From Flammeovirga aprica JL-4 (GTDB taxonomy: Bacteria; Bacteroidota; Bacteroidia; Cytophagales; Flammeovirgaceae), in NCBI RefSeq assembly GCF_012844305.1, contig NZ_JABANE010000035.1:1-64000 (forward strand): DNA of 64,000 bases, written 5' to 3'. Numbering within the stretch: position 1 is the stretch's first letter; the number at the start of each line of letters is the position of its first letter. Below are positions 25,781 through 37,300 of this stretch, piece after piece. The translations under genes and the position numbers were made by a program. The notes below the pieces were generated by a model that saw only the letters and a list, made by a program, of their open reading frames with translations, did no database searches and was not told the origin of the DNA.

Positions 25781-26770
25781 ATGACTAAATTAACTCGAAA
25801 CGATATTCAAATTATCAATAAACATGCTGATTGGGAGGAGCGTGAAGTCGATGCCGTTCTCCAGAAAAATGTTTATGTGGATAAAGAGGAATGGAATTCT
25901 ATTTTGAGAATCCTTTTTCTAGTCTTTGGATTGGGATTTGTCTCCATTGGTATAATGTTTTTCTTTGCTTATAACTGGGATGACCTTTCAAAGACAGGAA
26001 AGTTAATTACAGTAGAAGTTGTCGTAGCACTCTCAGTTGCTCTGTATTTATTCTTCCGAAAAAAAGCGATTTATGCTAATATTATGGCCACCAGTGTTTC
26101 ATTTCTTATTGGGGTAATGTTTGCTGTTTTTGGTCAGATTTATCAAACGGGAGCAAATGCTTACGATTTTTTCTTCAACTGGGCTATGGCAATTACAATC
26201 ATCGTATTGTTGTCTGATTTTGCTGTTCTTTGGTTTTTATATTTATTGCTCTTAGTCACCACATGGCACTTTTACTTTTCACAGGTTATAAGCGGATATC
26301 ATGAGCTCTATGAGTTGTTTGGTATATTTTTATTCTACCTGTCTGTATTCGTAATTACTCATTTTCTTAAAAATGCGAATAGGAAAATACCCAATTGGTG
26401 GATGCATAGTACTGTATTAATTATCACCGCTGCCGGAACTTTGATAGTAGGGTATAATATAGTAGAATCAGGCCAACCTATTTTTGAAGAATCAGTTACG
26501 AATATAGTTATTTTCGTTGCCTATATTTTGGGTGTTTTATATGCTATAAAGCAGAAATATATTGTACCTTTTGCTCTGATTATCTTTAGTTGTATTTTAC
26601 TATTTACGACCTTTATCATTAGTTGTATTTTACTATTTACGACCTTTATCATTAGAAGTACAGATGACTTTGCCGCTACTGCTCTTGTAGTAAGCCTATT
26701 TTTAATGTTAAGTGTTACTGGGTTAGTCTATCAAATTGTTTCACTTCAAAAAAAATGGGCAAATGAATAA
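25781..26770 (+). CDS. DUF2157 domain membrane protein
   Basis: This 329-residue integral membrane protein has a cytoplasmic N-terminus of about 45 residues followed by about nine to ten helices (first GLGFVSIGIMFFFAYNW). A soluble helix precedes the first membrane segment, as expected for DUF2157. The function is unknown, but genes of this family usually sit with DUF4401 and GDYXXLXY genes, exactly as here. Near residue 270 the protein repeats SCILLFTTFII twice in a row, encoded by a perfect 33-bp tandem duplication (26586-26651). That lengthens or shifts one membrane helix and is probably recent. The next gene's ATG lies 8 bases before this stop, so translation is coupled. Confidence 0.88.
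   Translation: MTKLTRNDIQIINKHADWEEREVDAVLQKNVYVDKEEWNSILRILFLVFGLGFVSIGIMFFFAYNWDDLSKTGKLITVEVVVALSVALYLFFRKKAIYANIMATSVSFLIGVMFAVFGQIYQTGANAYDFFFNWAMAITIIVLLSDFAVLWFLYLLLLVTTWHFYFSQVISGYHELYELFGIFLFYLSVFVITHFLKNANRKIPNWWMHSTVLIITAAGTLIVGYNIVESGQPIFEESVTNIVIFVAYILGVLYAIKQKYIVPFALIIFSCILLFTTFIISCILLFTTFIIRSTDDFAATALVVSLFLMLSVTGLVYQIVSLQKKWANE
26586..26651 (+). repeat. Perfect 33-bp tandem duplication inside the DUF2157 gene
   Basis: Two identical 33-base units (26586-26618 and 26619-26651) are followed by four bases of a third. The reading frame is kept and the unit encodes 11 hydrophobic residues. No third-position differences are seen, so the duplication is young or under gene-conversion-like maintenance, or is an assembly artefact. 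Confidence 0.95.
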
Positions 26771-27830
26771 GTTTTCAAGTATTAAAAATTCACTTGAGCA
26801 ATTTGAAAAAGAGGAAGACACCACTTTGCCAGTGAATTATGAATCTTTAGAAGAGGAGGTTTCTCAATATCATACAGAGCTAAATTTGTTGATGAAGGTA
26901 TTGATCTATTTTGGTGGTTTTTTGGCCTCTTTATTTTTTACGTTATTCATCGTATTTATTGGTGTATCAGGTGAAAATTATTATGTGGTTTCAATATTGG
27001 GATTGGTCTTTTGTGGAATAAGTATATTTATCAGTAGAAATTCTCATGAACTTTTTACAGAATCTTTAGCCACGTCCTCATTTTTGATTGGGCAAATTAT
27101 TTTTACTACCGGTCTAATAATGGCAGATATGTCAGAGTATGGTATACTTACAGCTCTATTGTTATTGAATTGTGTGGCTATCATTTTTGTCAAGCGATAT
27201 ATGTTGGTTTTCCTATGTACACTAGGTATTGCAATGAATTTTTCGGCATGGATTACTGTATTAAAAATCGTAGATTTACATCATTTGTTACTCTTTTTTT
27301 TAGGAGGGATGGTCACTTATATCTTTACAAAAGAGGGGGCTATTTATCGTCTGTTTAAAGATCATACTTACTTGATTAATCCAATTACAGAAGGCCTGAT
27401 TGTAGCTTTTTATCTTGAGTTGATGAGTTTAATTTTTTATAAACATGAATCAGGATTGCATTCTATCTGGGTTTCTACAATAACAATATGTGGGCTTATC
27501 ATCTATTATCTTTTTCATTCAAATAAATCCTTGGAGCTGGGGTATTCACCAGTAAAACGAATCGCGTTAGTAGTATTGATAGGTTTACCCACTTTATTTG
27601 CACCCTATATTATTGGAAGTTTTTATATTTTGATCTTAGGGGTAATTAGTAATAGGAAATCTTTAAAGGGATTGGGTATTATTTCTTTTATAAGTTTTAT
27701 CATGTATTTCTATTATGATTTGAATATCACATTGCTTGAAAAGTCAATTGCATTGATGATCTCAGGGATAGTTTTCCTAGGTATTTATTGGTTTTTCTTT
27801 TATCAAAAAAGCTCAAATGGAAAAATATAA
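26763..27830 (+). CDS. DUF4401 domain membrane protein
   Basis: This polytopic inner-membrane protein has 355 residues from the chosen ATG (MNKFSSIKNSLEQF). The frame opens earlier at 26736, but the 26763 start gives the usual short overlap (8 bases) with the DUF2157 gene and avoids an unlikely extra N-terminus. About ten hydrophobic helices follow a soluble N-terminal stretch of about 45 residues. The family is known only from its association with DUF2157 and GDYXXLXY proteins. The stop lies 14 bases inside the next gene, a second coupled overlap. Function unknown. Confidence 0.87.
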   Translation: MNKFSSIKNSLEQFEKEEDTTLPVNYESLEEEVSQYHTELNLLMKVLIYFGGFLASLFFTLFIVFIGVSGENYYVVSILGLVFCGISIFISRNSHELFTESLATSSFLIGQIIFTTGLIMADMSEYGILTALLLLNCVAIIFVKRYMLVFLCTLGIAMNFSAWITVLKIVDLHHLLLFFLGGMVTYIFTKEGAIYRLFKDHTYLINPITEGLIVAFYLELMSLIFYKHESGLHSIWVSTITICGLIIYYLFHSNKSLELGYSPVKRIALVVLIGLPTLFAPYIIGSFYILILGVISNRKSLKGLGIISFISFIMYFYYDLNITLLEKSIALMISGIVFLGIYWFFFYQKSSNGKI

Positions 27831-28317
27831 AAAGTTAATTATAGTCGTAAATATAGCTCTTGTTCTGATAGCCTTTAATTATTCGATTTATAAAAATGAA
27901 AAGTTATTAAAAGAAGGCTCAACCGTTTTATTTGAATTGGTACCAAGAGACTCAAGATCATTGATGCAGGGTGATTATATGGTCTTGAATTATAAAAACT
28001 CAACGATTGGTGATACTGTTGATATTCCTAATAGAGGATACTTGGTCTTTGAGTTAGATGATAGAGGAATTGGTCATAAAATAAGATTTCAAGAAGCTGA
28101 AGAGCCATTACACCAAAATGAGTTTATTCTGAAGTATACTAAAAGAAACAATTGGGCTGTAAATTTTGGTGCTGAATCTTTTTTCTTTCAAGAAGGACAT
28201 GCTGATTATTATGCTGACGCTAAATATGGAGCTTTGAAAATAGCAGAAGATGGGAAGTCGTTGCTTGTAGGTTTGTACAATGAAAAGTTAGAAAAGATTA
28301 ATGTAGAAGAGGAATAA
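27817..28317 (+). CDS. GDYXXLXY domain protein
   Basis: This 166-residue protein has one N-terminal membrane helix (about residues 7-24) and a periplasmic domain carrying the defining motif GDYMVLNY at residues 52-59. It completes the DUF2157-DUF4401-GDYXXLXY trio; the three genes overlap by 8 and 14 bases and must be one transcript. The trio is widespread but uncharacterised, and is presumed to form a membrane complex. Its C-terminal half (KYGALKIAEDGKSLLVGLYN) fits the family pattern. Confidence 0.9.
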   Translation: MEKYKKLIIVVNIALVLIAFNYSIYKNEKLLKEGSTVLFELVPRDSRSLMQGDYMVLNYKNSTIGDTVDIPNRGYLVFELDDRGIGHKIRFQEAEEPLHQNEFILKYTKRNNWAVNFGAESFFFQEGHADYYADAKYGALKIAEDGKSLLVGLYNEKLEKINVEEE

Positions 28318-28400
28318 ATACTTTTCGTTGAATAATAACAGACGTTTGTTGATAATATTTTAGACTTAAATGATTTTTTGCAATATTTGAGCATCTAATT

Positions 28401-28430
28401 TTTTACGGTCAATAGGGGGGATTAGATTTG
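28401..28430 (+). promoter_or_regulatory. Promoter of the outer-membrane receptor gene
   Basis: TAGATTTG (28423-28430) is a perfect -7 box, with a T-rich element at 28401-28404 where the -33 TTTG should lie, 19 bases upstream. It precedes the ATG at 28461 by about 30 bases. The match is seen directly; activity is inferred. Confidence 0.45.
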
Positions 28431-28460
28431 CTTCTCTGACCAATACCATTATCATCAACA

Positions 28461-30965
28461 ATGAAACTTAATTTTCTAATCTGTCTACTTATTCTTCCAA
28501 CTTTATTGTGGGCTCAAGGTCCAAGCGGTGCAAAATCTGGAAATGGACAATTTAAGAAAGGGAACCGTCCTAAAATCGGAACTGTTTCCGGTAAAATCAT
28601 AGATGCAGAAACAAGTGAAAATCTTGAATTTGTGACAATTGCATTATATTCTGTAAGAGATACCACGTTTCTGACAGGAGCTTCTACAGATGCACAAGGC
28701 AGATTTAAAATCACTGAAGTGCCAGCAGGGAAGATGTTTGCTAAAATTACTTTTATCGGTTATGAAGAGATGCAGACAGAACCCTTTGTGATTCAACCTG
28801 ATCAAAAAGAAAAGTTTTTAGGTGCATTGGCGTTAAGTACAGGAGCTCAAAACCTTGATGAAGTTACTGTAACAGCAGAAAGAGATGTGATGGAATTAGG
28901 CATTGACCGAAAAACCTTTAATGTTAGTCAAGATTTAACGACGGTTGGTGGCTCAATGACGGATGCATTAAATAATATTCCTTCTATTGATATTGATGCT
29001 GAAGGAACGTTGAGTTTAAGAGGAAGCAGTAATGTGACAATTTTTATTGACGGTAAACCATCCAATCTCACAAGCTCATCTGATGCAGATATTTTAGATC
29101 AAATTCCAGCAAGTTCAATTGAAAGAGTGGAGGTGATTACCAATCCTTCGGCAAAGTATGATCCTGAGGGAACAAGTGGTATTATTAATATCATTTTGAA
29201 GAAAGACCGAAAGGGAGGTGTGAATGGTAATATATCAGTTAGTGCAGGTAACAATAATAAATACAATGTTTCAGCAGGCGTAAATGCTAGAGTAAATAAG
29301 CTTAATATTTACGCTAATTATTCAGGGAGATATCAAGAAAGATATGTCAATAAAGAACTCCGTCAGAATAATATTGATGCTGATGGCAATATGACGGATT
29401 ACAATACTCAGACTTCAAGAAGAGACGACGAACGTTATTCTCATTTATTCAAAGGTGGCATTGATTATGACATCAATGACTATAATAATATCTATTTTTC
29501 TGCCACTTATAATACCGGTTATAGAAATAAGATGGAGAAGCTTCATTTAAATTATTTTGATGCCAATGATGATGTGATATCTCAAATTTATCGCCTGAAC
29601 GATTCAAGAGGAACTTCAGAAAATCAGGAATACAACTTTGGGTACAGAAAGACTTTTGTAAATCCTAGTCAAAGTTTAGATATATCGGGTCAATACTCTG
29701 ATGGTATCAGAAATAATAATGGTGATTATACTGAATTTGATAATTTCGGGAATGAGATAAATTCGGACCCAATTTTCGAACAGCAAAATGAAAGTCCTGA
29801 AAGAAATAGAATTTTCTTAGGGCAGATTGATTATGTTCAGCCTGTAGGTGAAAATGGTACCTTAGAAACTGGTTGGAAGTCAACGGGCAGAGAAATTGAG
29901 ACAGACTTTTATTCTCAAAGCAGAGATGCAGGAATGTGGACACCTGACGATTCATTGAATAATAATTTTAATTACAGCGAGTATGTTCATGCCTTATATG
30001 TAATGTATCGTCATCAATTTGGAAAATGGGGCCTTCAAGGTGGTTTGAGAGCAGAACAAGCCTATACCACTTCGCATTTGGAAGCGAATGCAGTGACTGA
30101 GGAACAGACAGTAAACAATAATTACTTCGCTCTTTATCCCACGTTGCATTTGGCTTATAAGTTTGCTGATATGAGAGAAGTGTCTATTGGCTATAGCCGT
30201 AGAGTAAACAGACCAAGAGGCAGAAGTTTGAACCCTTTTCCAGATTATGCCAACCCTCAATCATTACGTCAAGGTAATCCTTATTTGAAACCAGAATTTA
30301 TTGATGCGATAGAAGCAACTTATCAGCATGGCTGGGAGAATGTTACACTAACAGGTAGTTTATATTATCGTTATACGCATGACGCCATACAAAGAGTTCA
30401 GATGGCACAGCCTGATGGTGTGATGGTGATGACATGGGATAATGTAGATAATTCTCAAAGTTATGGTGCAGAAGCAATTGCCACTTACAATATGACAAAA
30501 TGGTGGAAATTTACAGCAAGTGCCAACGTCTATAACATCTTAATTACAGGTAGTTCAGGAGATTTAAACCTGACCAATCAAGCATGGGCTATGAATGGAA
30601 AACTGATGTCTTCAACTTCTATAACAAAAACGTTATCTCTACAAGTGACCGGAAGATTCAGTTCACAAAGAGCAACTGCACAAGGTTATATTGCACCTAT
30701 GGGAGGTGTGGATATGGCTGTTTCCCAAAAGTTATTCAAAGGAAAAGGCACATTACAGGCCAGAGTGACTGACGTTTTCAATACTTATAAGTTTAACGTT
30801 TACAGTGAAGGAACCGGCTTTAATTCAGATATGACCTACGATTGGGAATCAAGAGTGGGCTACCTTACTTTCACTTACAGGTTTGGTAAAACATCTAAAA
30901 AGCCTAAAAAAGGTAGTAAACAAAGAAGTGGAGGACAAGGAGACTCAATGGATATGATGGATTAG
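28461..30965 (+). CDS. Outer-membrane beta-barrel receptor (TonB-dependent receptor-like)
   Basis: This 834-residue exported outer-membrane protein begins with a signal peptide (MKLNFLICLLILPTLLWAQ). A carboxypeptidase-D regulatory-like beta domain follows (about residues 40-125; VSGKIIDAETSENLEFV). A plug-like domain comes next (SLRGSSNVTIFIDGKP; ERVEVITNPSAKYDPEG), then a 22-strand-type barrel of the OMP_b-brl_3 family. After the last strand (YLTFTYRFGKTSK) there is a basic then Met/Asp tail (KKPKKGSKQ...DMMD), typical of this subfamily. No SusD partner is adjacent, so it is not a standard polysaccharide locus pair. Ligand unknown. A terminator hairpin follows at 31118-31159. Confidence 0.88.
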   Translation: MKLNFLICLLILPTLLWAQGPSGAKSGNGQFKKGNRPKIGTVSGKIIDAETSENLEFVTIALYSVRDTTFLTGASTDAQGRFKITEVPAGKMFAKITFIGYEEMQTEPFVIQPDQKEKFLGALALSTGAQNLDEVTVTAERDVMELGIDRKTFNVSQDLTTVGGSMTDALNNIPSIDIDAEGTLSLRGSSNVTIFIDGKPSNLTSSSDADILDQIPASSIERVEVITNPSAKYDPEGTSGIINIILKKDRKGGVNGNISVSAGNNNKYNVSAGVNARVNKLNIYANYSGRYQERYVNKELRQNNIDADGNMTDYNTQTSRRDDERYSHLFKGGIDYDINDYNNIYFSATYNTGYRNKMEKLHLNYFDANDDVISQIYRLNDSRGTSENQEYNFGYRKTFVNPSQSLDISGQYSDGIRNNNGDYTEFDNFGNEINSDPIFEQQNESPERNRIFLGQIDYVQPVGENGTLETGWKSTGREIETDFYSQSRDAGMWTPDDSLNNNFNYSEYVHALYVMYRHQFGKWGLQGGLRAEQAYTTSHLEANAVTEEQTVNNNYFALYPTLHLAYKFADMREVSIGYSRRVNRPRGRSLNPFPDYANPQSLRQGNPYLKPEFIDAIEATYQHGWENVTLTGSLYYRYTHDAIQRVQMAQPDGVMVMTWDNVDNSQSYGAEAIATYNMTKWWKFTASANVYNILITGSSGDLNLTNQAWAMNGKLMSSTSITKTLSLQVTGRFSSQRATAQGYIAPMGGVDMAVSQKLFKGKGTLQARVTDVFNTYKFNVYSEGTGFNSDMTYDWESRVGYLTFTYRFGKTSKKPKKGSKQRSGGQGDSMDMMD

Positions 30966-31329
30966 AGTAGTTTTTTAGATAGAATTTTTAAGTATTAATT
31001 AGGTTACTTAAAAATGTGAGCTGTTTATCAAAAAACTCAATTTTAAGCTTAATCTATTCTCTTCAAAAATAATTTTTTTGGGAAAATTATAGTCAAAAAA
31101 AGAAAATTATAAACAAGAAGCTACATTTGTGAGTTTTACTCCATGATGTAGCTTTTTTTGTGATTATATGTTAATTCAAATCACCGTATTAACACAAAAT
31201 TATGTGAAAAAATAAAAATATTAATGGTCATTATTAAATAAATGTAAAAATTAAGTTATATATTGGATTTAGATAATGTGAATTTTATTAATAATTACCA
31301 ACTACCCAAAATATAAACCTTAAATTACT
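30966..31329. other. Intergenic region before the giant surface protein gene
   Basis: Apart from the terminator hairpin at 31118-31159 this 364-base stretch is very AT-rich and shows no reading frame or perfect -7 box. It must hold the promoter and leader of the giant gene that begins with GTG at 31330. Confidence 0.5.
31118..31159 (+). terminator. Terminator after the outer-membrane receptor gene
   Basis: AAGCTACAT (31118-31126) pairs with ATGTAGCTT (31146-31154), with an inner GAGT/ACTC helix in the loop, and a T tract runs to 31159. It lies about 150 bases after the receptor stop codon. Confidence 0.75.
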
Positions 31330-34300
31330 GTGAAAATATTACACACTAGCCACTTTCAAAAACAACTATTTTTGTTGTTGTTTTTGATGGGGTTTTCTTT
31401 CTACGCAAATGCTCAGACGATCTACTATTCAAAGGCAGATGGTAACTTCAGTTCTCTTTCTACTTGGGCAGAAAATAGTGATGGAACAGGCTTAGAGCCT
31501 ACTTCTATCAATGGAAATCATTTTGTGATACTGGATACTTATACAGTAACAGTTACGACAAGTGATATTGAAATTCATTCCTTGGAAATAGCAGGAACAT
31601 TAGAGATGAGTGCCAGTTCGGTACTTAAAATCTCGAATGACTACTACTATTATCAAACTGGAGATGTAGTGTATGATCCAAGCTCAGAGATTATTTTTAA
31701 TAATAGCTCAAGTATTTCTGTGCTAGAAGCCCGAAATACAAATGGATCAGAAAAACGTCTGGATTTCAGTAACCTAACTTTTGATAAAGGAGGAAATAAG
31801 GTGATTATCAATGATTCACCCTTAAACATTGATGGAAATTTTGATATCAATAATACGGAGTTCGAATCTAAAAGCTATATTTATTTATCAGGTAATATAG
31901 ATATTGATGCTTCAAGTAAATACTCTACCGAAGCTGGAAATGACTTGATTTTGGATGGCAGTGGTGATCAGAGTATATCTGTTCCTGCTGTAACTAATTT
32001 GTCTGCATCTGGCAGTACCGTTGCTCAATTCAGTGATGTTCGTTTTACAGTTGGAGGAAATTATACTATATCAAAAGGCTTTTATTCAACAGGTACTTTA
32101 GATGTTTATAAAGAACAAGGAGCTAAACTTGAATTTGAGAATGGCGATTACAGCTTGCGCTCTATCAGAGTAAGAAGTGATGTAACGGACTTGGGTCAGG
32201 CTATAAAGTTTAACGGTGGTAATGTTTATCTTAATAACTCTTCATCAATAGAACATTATGACTCAAACGACCCGTCAGCAGTGGGTACAATTGATATTGG
32301 TACTGTAAATATTTTTGCTGAGAACGCAGGTTTAAGTTTTGGAGATTCTAATTCTGATGGAGATAACGTTACATTTACAGGTAACCTAACAATGAGTAAT
32401 GGCTACTCATTAACACTAAGAACTAACACTGTTTTAAATTCTAATGGAGGAACACTTACCATCAATGATGATTCAAGGGTTTATGTAAGAGGTACAGTTA
32501 CACCTTCGTTTGGAACCTATACTATATCAGATGCGTCTACTTTTTATTATGAATCTACAAGCGATGTAACATTATTACCTATTCAGTACGGTAATCTTCG
32601 TTTATACAATGCCTCTAATAAAACTGCGGCGGATGACATAACTGTTAAAGGAGATCTTGGTGTATATGACGAGGCTAATTTGGTAGTTAGTGCCGATAAA
32701 ACGGTGACAATTCATGAAAATATTGAAAACCGAAGTGAAGATGATGCCGGTGAATCAGGTACAATTGATGCATCAGCAGCAACAATCACAATGGTCATGA
32801 ATGATGTAAATAGAAGTATTTCTTTAGCCAAAGATTTAGCAGGTGGAGGAGATAATATTTATGTTATTTCAAAGTTCAACATTGAAGTGGGTACAGCACT
32901 TACTTCAACTAGGTCATTAACAATCTCTAATAAATTAGATATAGATGAGCTGACAATTACAAATACATCTGGATCTTTATCGACACTTTTAATTGTGGAT
33001 GTTAGAGATGGTTCCACTGAAATATTAGATATATCTACTTCATTAACTCAAGGTGATTTTACCCATCTTAGAACTAGAAGTGCTACAGCTCCTTTCTTAA
33101 CTACACCAACCACCGTGGATATAGATCAGAGTAATGCATTTATGGAATTCATAGGGACAGACCAAACGATTCCAGCCATTACTTATGGTAACTTAGAACT
33201 TAATGGTAATGGTAATAAAACCTTAGCAGGTAATGTGATTATCAATGGAAGAATTGAAAGAACTGGCGGTACTAATTTTTTATTAGCAGGAACAAATACA
33301 ATGACTATATATGGTGATTGGATTTATAACAACAGTGCTGTTGATCAACATGATGGAATTGATGAATCGACAGTAATTTTTGCAGGTACAAATGATCAAG
33401 TGATTAACGATGCTGCTTTCGGTAATTTGACTTTCAATACCACCGGTAATGTAACATTGGCAAGACCAATTACTGTGTACGGTGATATGACATTAAGCGG
33501 AGGAACTGATGAAGCGAATTTGCTAAACCTGACTGCCAATGAAAATATTGATTTGTTTGGGAATTGGTCAGAAAATGCAACATCAAAATTTTCTCAGACA
33601 AAAGGTAGAGTAAGATTTTCATCAACTTCTACAACTGTAAATCAAACAGTCACTCAAAACACAGGCAGTGAGTTTAATGATATAACCTTAAATAATGATC
33701 CTTCTATAACTACTGTATTTAATACGCATGTTACCATTGCAGGTGATTTAAGAATGGAATCAGAGCGAGGTGATTTGGAAGTAAATGAAGATCTAATATT
33801 AAAGGGCCACTTTTATAATTTAGGTACTGGTAATGATTTTACTCAAGCCGAGAACAAAACATTGACCTTTGCCGGTTCTTCATTACAATACTTAAGAGTA
33901 GATGATCCCCTTAAGTCAACCTTTGGAGAATTAGTGGCATTTACTGGAGAGGGGATGAAGCAATTCCAAGGAGTTTCAGATTTTACTTTTAATAAAGGTA
34001 TATCAATTACAGGTACTACGGTAGATGGCAGTAATAAAATAATACATATCAAAGGCGATTGGCTGAATAATGATGGTCTTTTTGAAAGTACTGGTACAGT
34101 AAATTTTAATGGTGAAAAAGCACAAACTGTTCAGTCTACTTCCTTCTATAGATTTTCTATTCAAAATAATTTAACTCAGGTAAATCTAACCGGAAATATA
34201 TCAATTTATCAGCTGTTGCAAGATGCTGGTACTAGACTAAATACCAATGGAAATACAATTATATGTGCAAGTACTTGGACAGGCAATGGTACTTTTGTTC

Positions 34301-37300
34301 ATGGTGATGGAACTGTAACATTCACTGGTCAATCTTCTACGATTACTGAATCTGATCCTTTTTATAATTTAAGCAGTACACTGATTGAAGATGAAACATT
34401 GACATTTAATAATGATTTGGTTGTTGAAAATGATTTTACTGTAAGCCTGGATTCAAGAGTAAATATTGGTAATCACGATCTCACAATAGGAGGAGATCTT
34501 CTTTCTGATGGTGATATTTATAATGTAACAACTCTAACATTTAATGGTGATAATGCTACAAGGACGTATCAGATCAAAAATGGATTAGACCGTGGTGATG
34601 AAGGTACTACAGCAGATAACAATAATACTGATATTGTTATTGCACCGACTGTAAATGCTACTTATAATTTAATGTCAAACATCAGAATGACAGGTTCTAC
34701 GGGTGATTTGACAGTGAATAGCGGTAAGTTAGATTTAAATGGATTTTCTTTAGAACAAACCAATAACAATAAACAGGTTATCGTAAAGGGTAATGCAGAA
34801 TTGATTGTAAGTGCAGGTTCTACTTTACAACTGACAGGATCTGATTCACAAGCTGCATTACTTGGTGAAGCTTTAAGTACAATATCTTTTGCAGGTGATG
34901 ATAACAATTATGCTTTGATTGAAGGGTATGCTGATAATTCATATATGGTGTTGATCAATGGTTTATTATCCGCAAAAAACTATAAAATCACGGACTTAAG
35001 AAGCTATGGTCTTCAGTTTGGTTCAAGTAGTTCATTAGCCGCTACACCAAATAATTTGACGAACGGTATATTTGTAAATGGTCTCAATAATGCAACGGCA
35101 TCCATTACAATTGCTTCAGGAGCAACATTAGGAACAACAACAATTGAGAATGTAACTTTTGGCCAAGGTCCTGCAAATGCTGTTGTGAATAATAGTTCTG
35201 ATATTGGCACCATCACATTCTTTAATGCCAAAGGCTCAAATAAACTAATAGAAGATGATACTCCTAATCTGATTGAATGGGATTTTGATGCATTTTTCAC
35301 TTGGGAGGGTGGTACATCAACAGATTGGCACCTCGCTGCTAATTGGAAGGAAACTTCAGTGCCAACCAAAACAAATAATGTTTTAATTCCATCAAGTTTA
35401 ACAAATTATCCTGTAGTGGATGGAGCTACTGCAGTTGCAAAGAGAATTGAAATTCTAGATGGAGGTTCATTGACTGTTGAGGACCGTTTGGAAGCTTATG
35501 ATGGTATTTTTATTAATACAGGTGGATCGGTGATTGGTGGAACAGTTAATACTGATTCAATTGTAGTATTTGGTGACTGGATTAATGAAGGAACATTTAC
35601 TGCAAATTCATCCCCTTTAAGATTCACTCAGGAAGACGGTGTGTCAGCACAATTAATTTCATTTATTCCAGGTACGGATGATTATGAAAGTATATTAATT
35701 GACGGAAAAGAGCATACTATTCTTCAATCGGACAATACTCTGAATGTAAAAGATATCGAGATTAAATCTGGTATTTATGATGTATCTGATACTGATATAA
35801 AATTATCTGGTACTTGGAATAAAACAGGAGGTACATTTGAATACAGAACCTCTAAATTATATAGTGAAGGAGCTACAATTCAAGGTGGAGACTTTTATGA
35901 CCTTATTGTGGAGGCAAATCAGTCAGTCACTATTGGAGGTAATATAACTGTTCATAATGATATTGATATAGAAGATGCAACTTCTTCATTTAATGCAGAT
36001 GGAAAGCTAATTTATATTAAAGGTGATTTTAATAATCAAGCGCTTCCTGCGAATTTTTCATATGATGGAGGTACTATAATTTTTAATGGAGCACGTCAAG
36101 ATATTAGTGGTGAGATCACATTTGGAAATGTAATCTTACAAGGAACAAGCAGAAAAGATTTTCAAAGTGATGCATCAGTAACAGTCGAAGGCGATATTAC
36201 AATTTTAGATGGTATTAGTGTTACTTTGATCGATGGCAGTACATTAAGTGGAACAGGTGTTTTCACTATGACAGGTGGAGCAATTAATATAAGAGGTCTT
36301 GAAAATTATCCTAAAGACTTCGCTCAATATCAGATCACTGGAGGTACTTTTGATTATGATGGTGTAGTGCAAAATATTGGTAACTTCCAATATTACAATT
36401 TGCATGTCGACAATGGCCCTAAAACGCTTCAAGGAGAAACAAATGTGTCTAATCAGATCAGAATTTTTGCAAATGATGATGATACACAGGAAACTAAACT
36501 TGATGTAAATGGTCAGATTTTGAATTTAGGAGGATCATTTTCTATTGATGATACTAGATCTAGCATGACAAATGCTTTGATTGATTGGAATTCAGGTACA
36601 TTGAGGCATTATGGTGGAAATTGGACAATGCCAAATGAATTGACAGCTTATCATCATCTTATTCTTGATGGGACAGGCACTAAATCAACAACCGTTAGTA
36701 TTACAATCGGAGGTGACCTTGAAATAAAGGATGGTGTCACTTTCAATCAAGGTAACTCAGACAATTTTTATTCTGTGACTGGTACAGCTGGTGGTGAAAT
36801 TAAGTTAGGAGAAAATTCACGTTACAATTGTTACTTATCAAGTAGCCAATATCTTTTCGCAAGGGATTTTGGTACTTACAATTTATCAAAGACATCTAAT
36901 ACATATATATATTCTACTATATCAAATGCTTCATTATTATCTGATGGAAGTATTTCTTACGGTAACTTATCATTAAGAGCTGATGGAATAGTACTCTTAT
37001 TATCTGATTTACATGTTAAAGGTAATTTTGATGAAAGACTTACAGGTTTTATAGCAGACTTAAATGATGCCGCTAATGATATATATATAGGAGGTAATAC
37101 CTATTTTACAAATTATACTCCTACATCGACAGTTCACCTGAATGGCAATGATGCAGAGGTTACACAGTCAATTGATGCTAATAGTACTTCAATTATATTC
37201 AATAATATCGAGTTCTCAGGTGCTTCTCCTAAAAACTTAACTAGTGATGATTACATCATCAACGGTGATGTTACACTTCGTTCGGATGCTAATGTATATT

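Noticed and set aside
26736..26762. Earlier start for the DUF4401 gene
   Set aside because: It would add nine residues lying in another frame of the DUF2157 gene; the ATG at 26763 gives a usual short overlap.
35013..35369. 118-codon frame antisense to the giant beta-repeat gene
   Set aside because: Such shadows recur through the repetitive gene; none has a signal or family.
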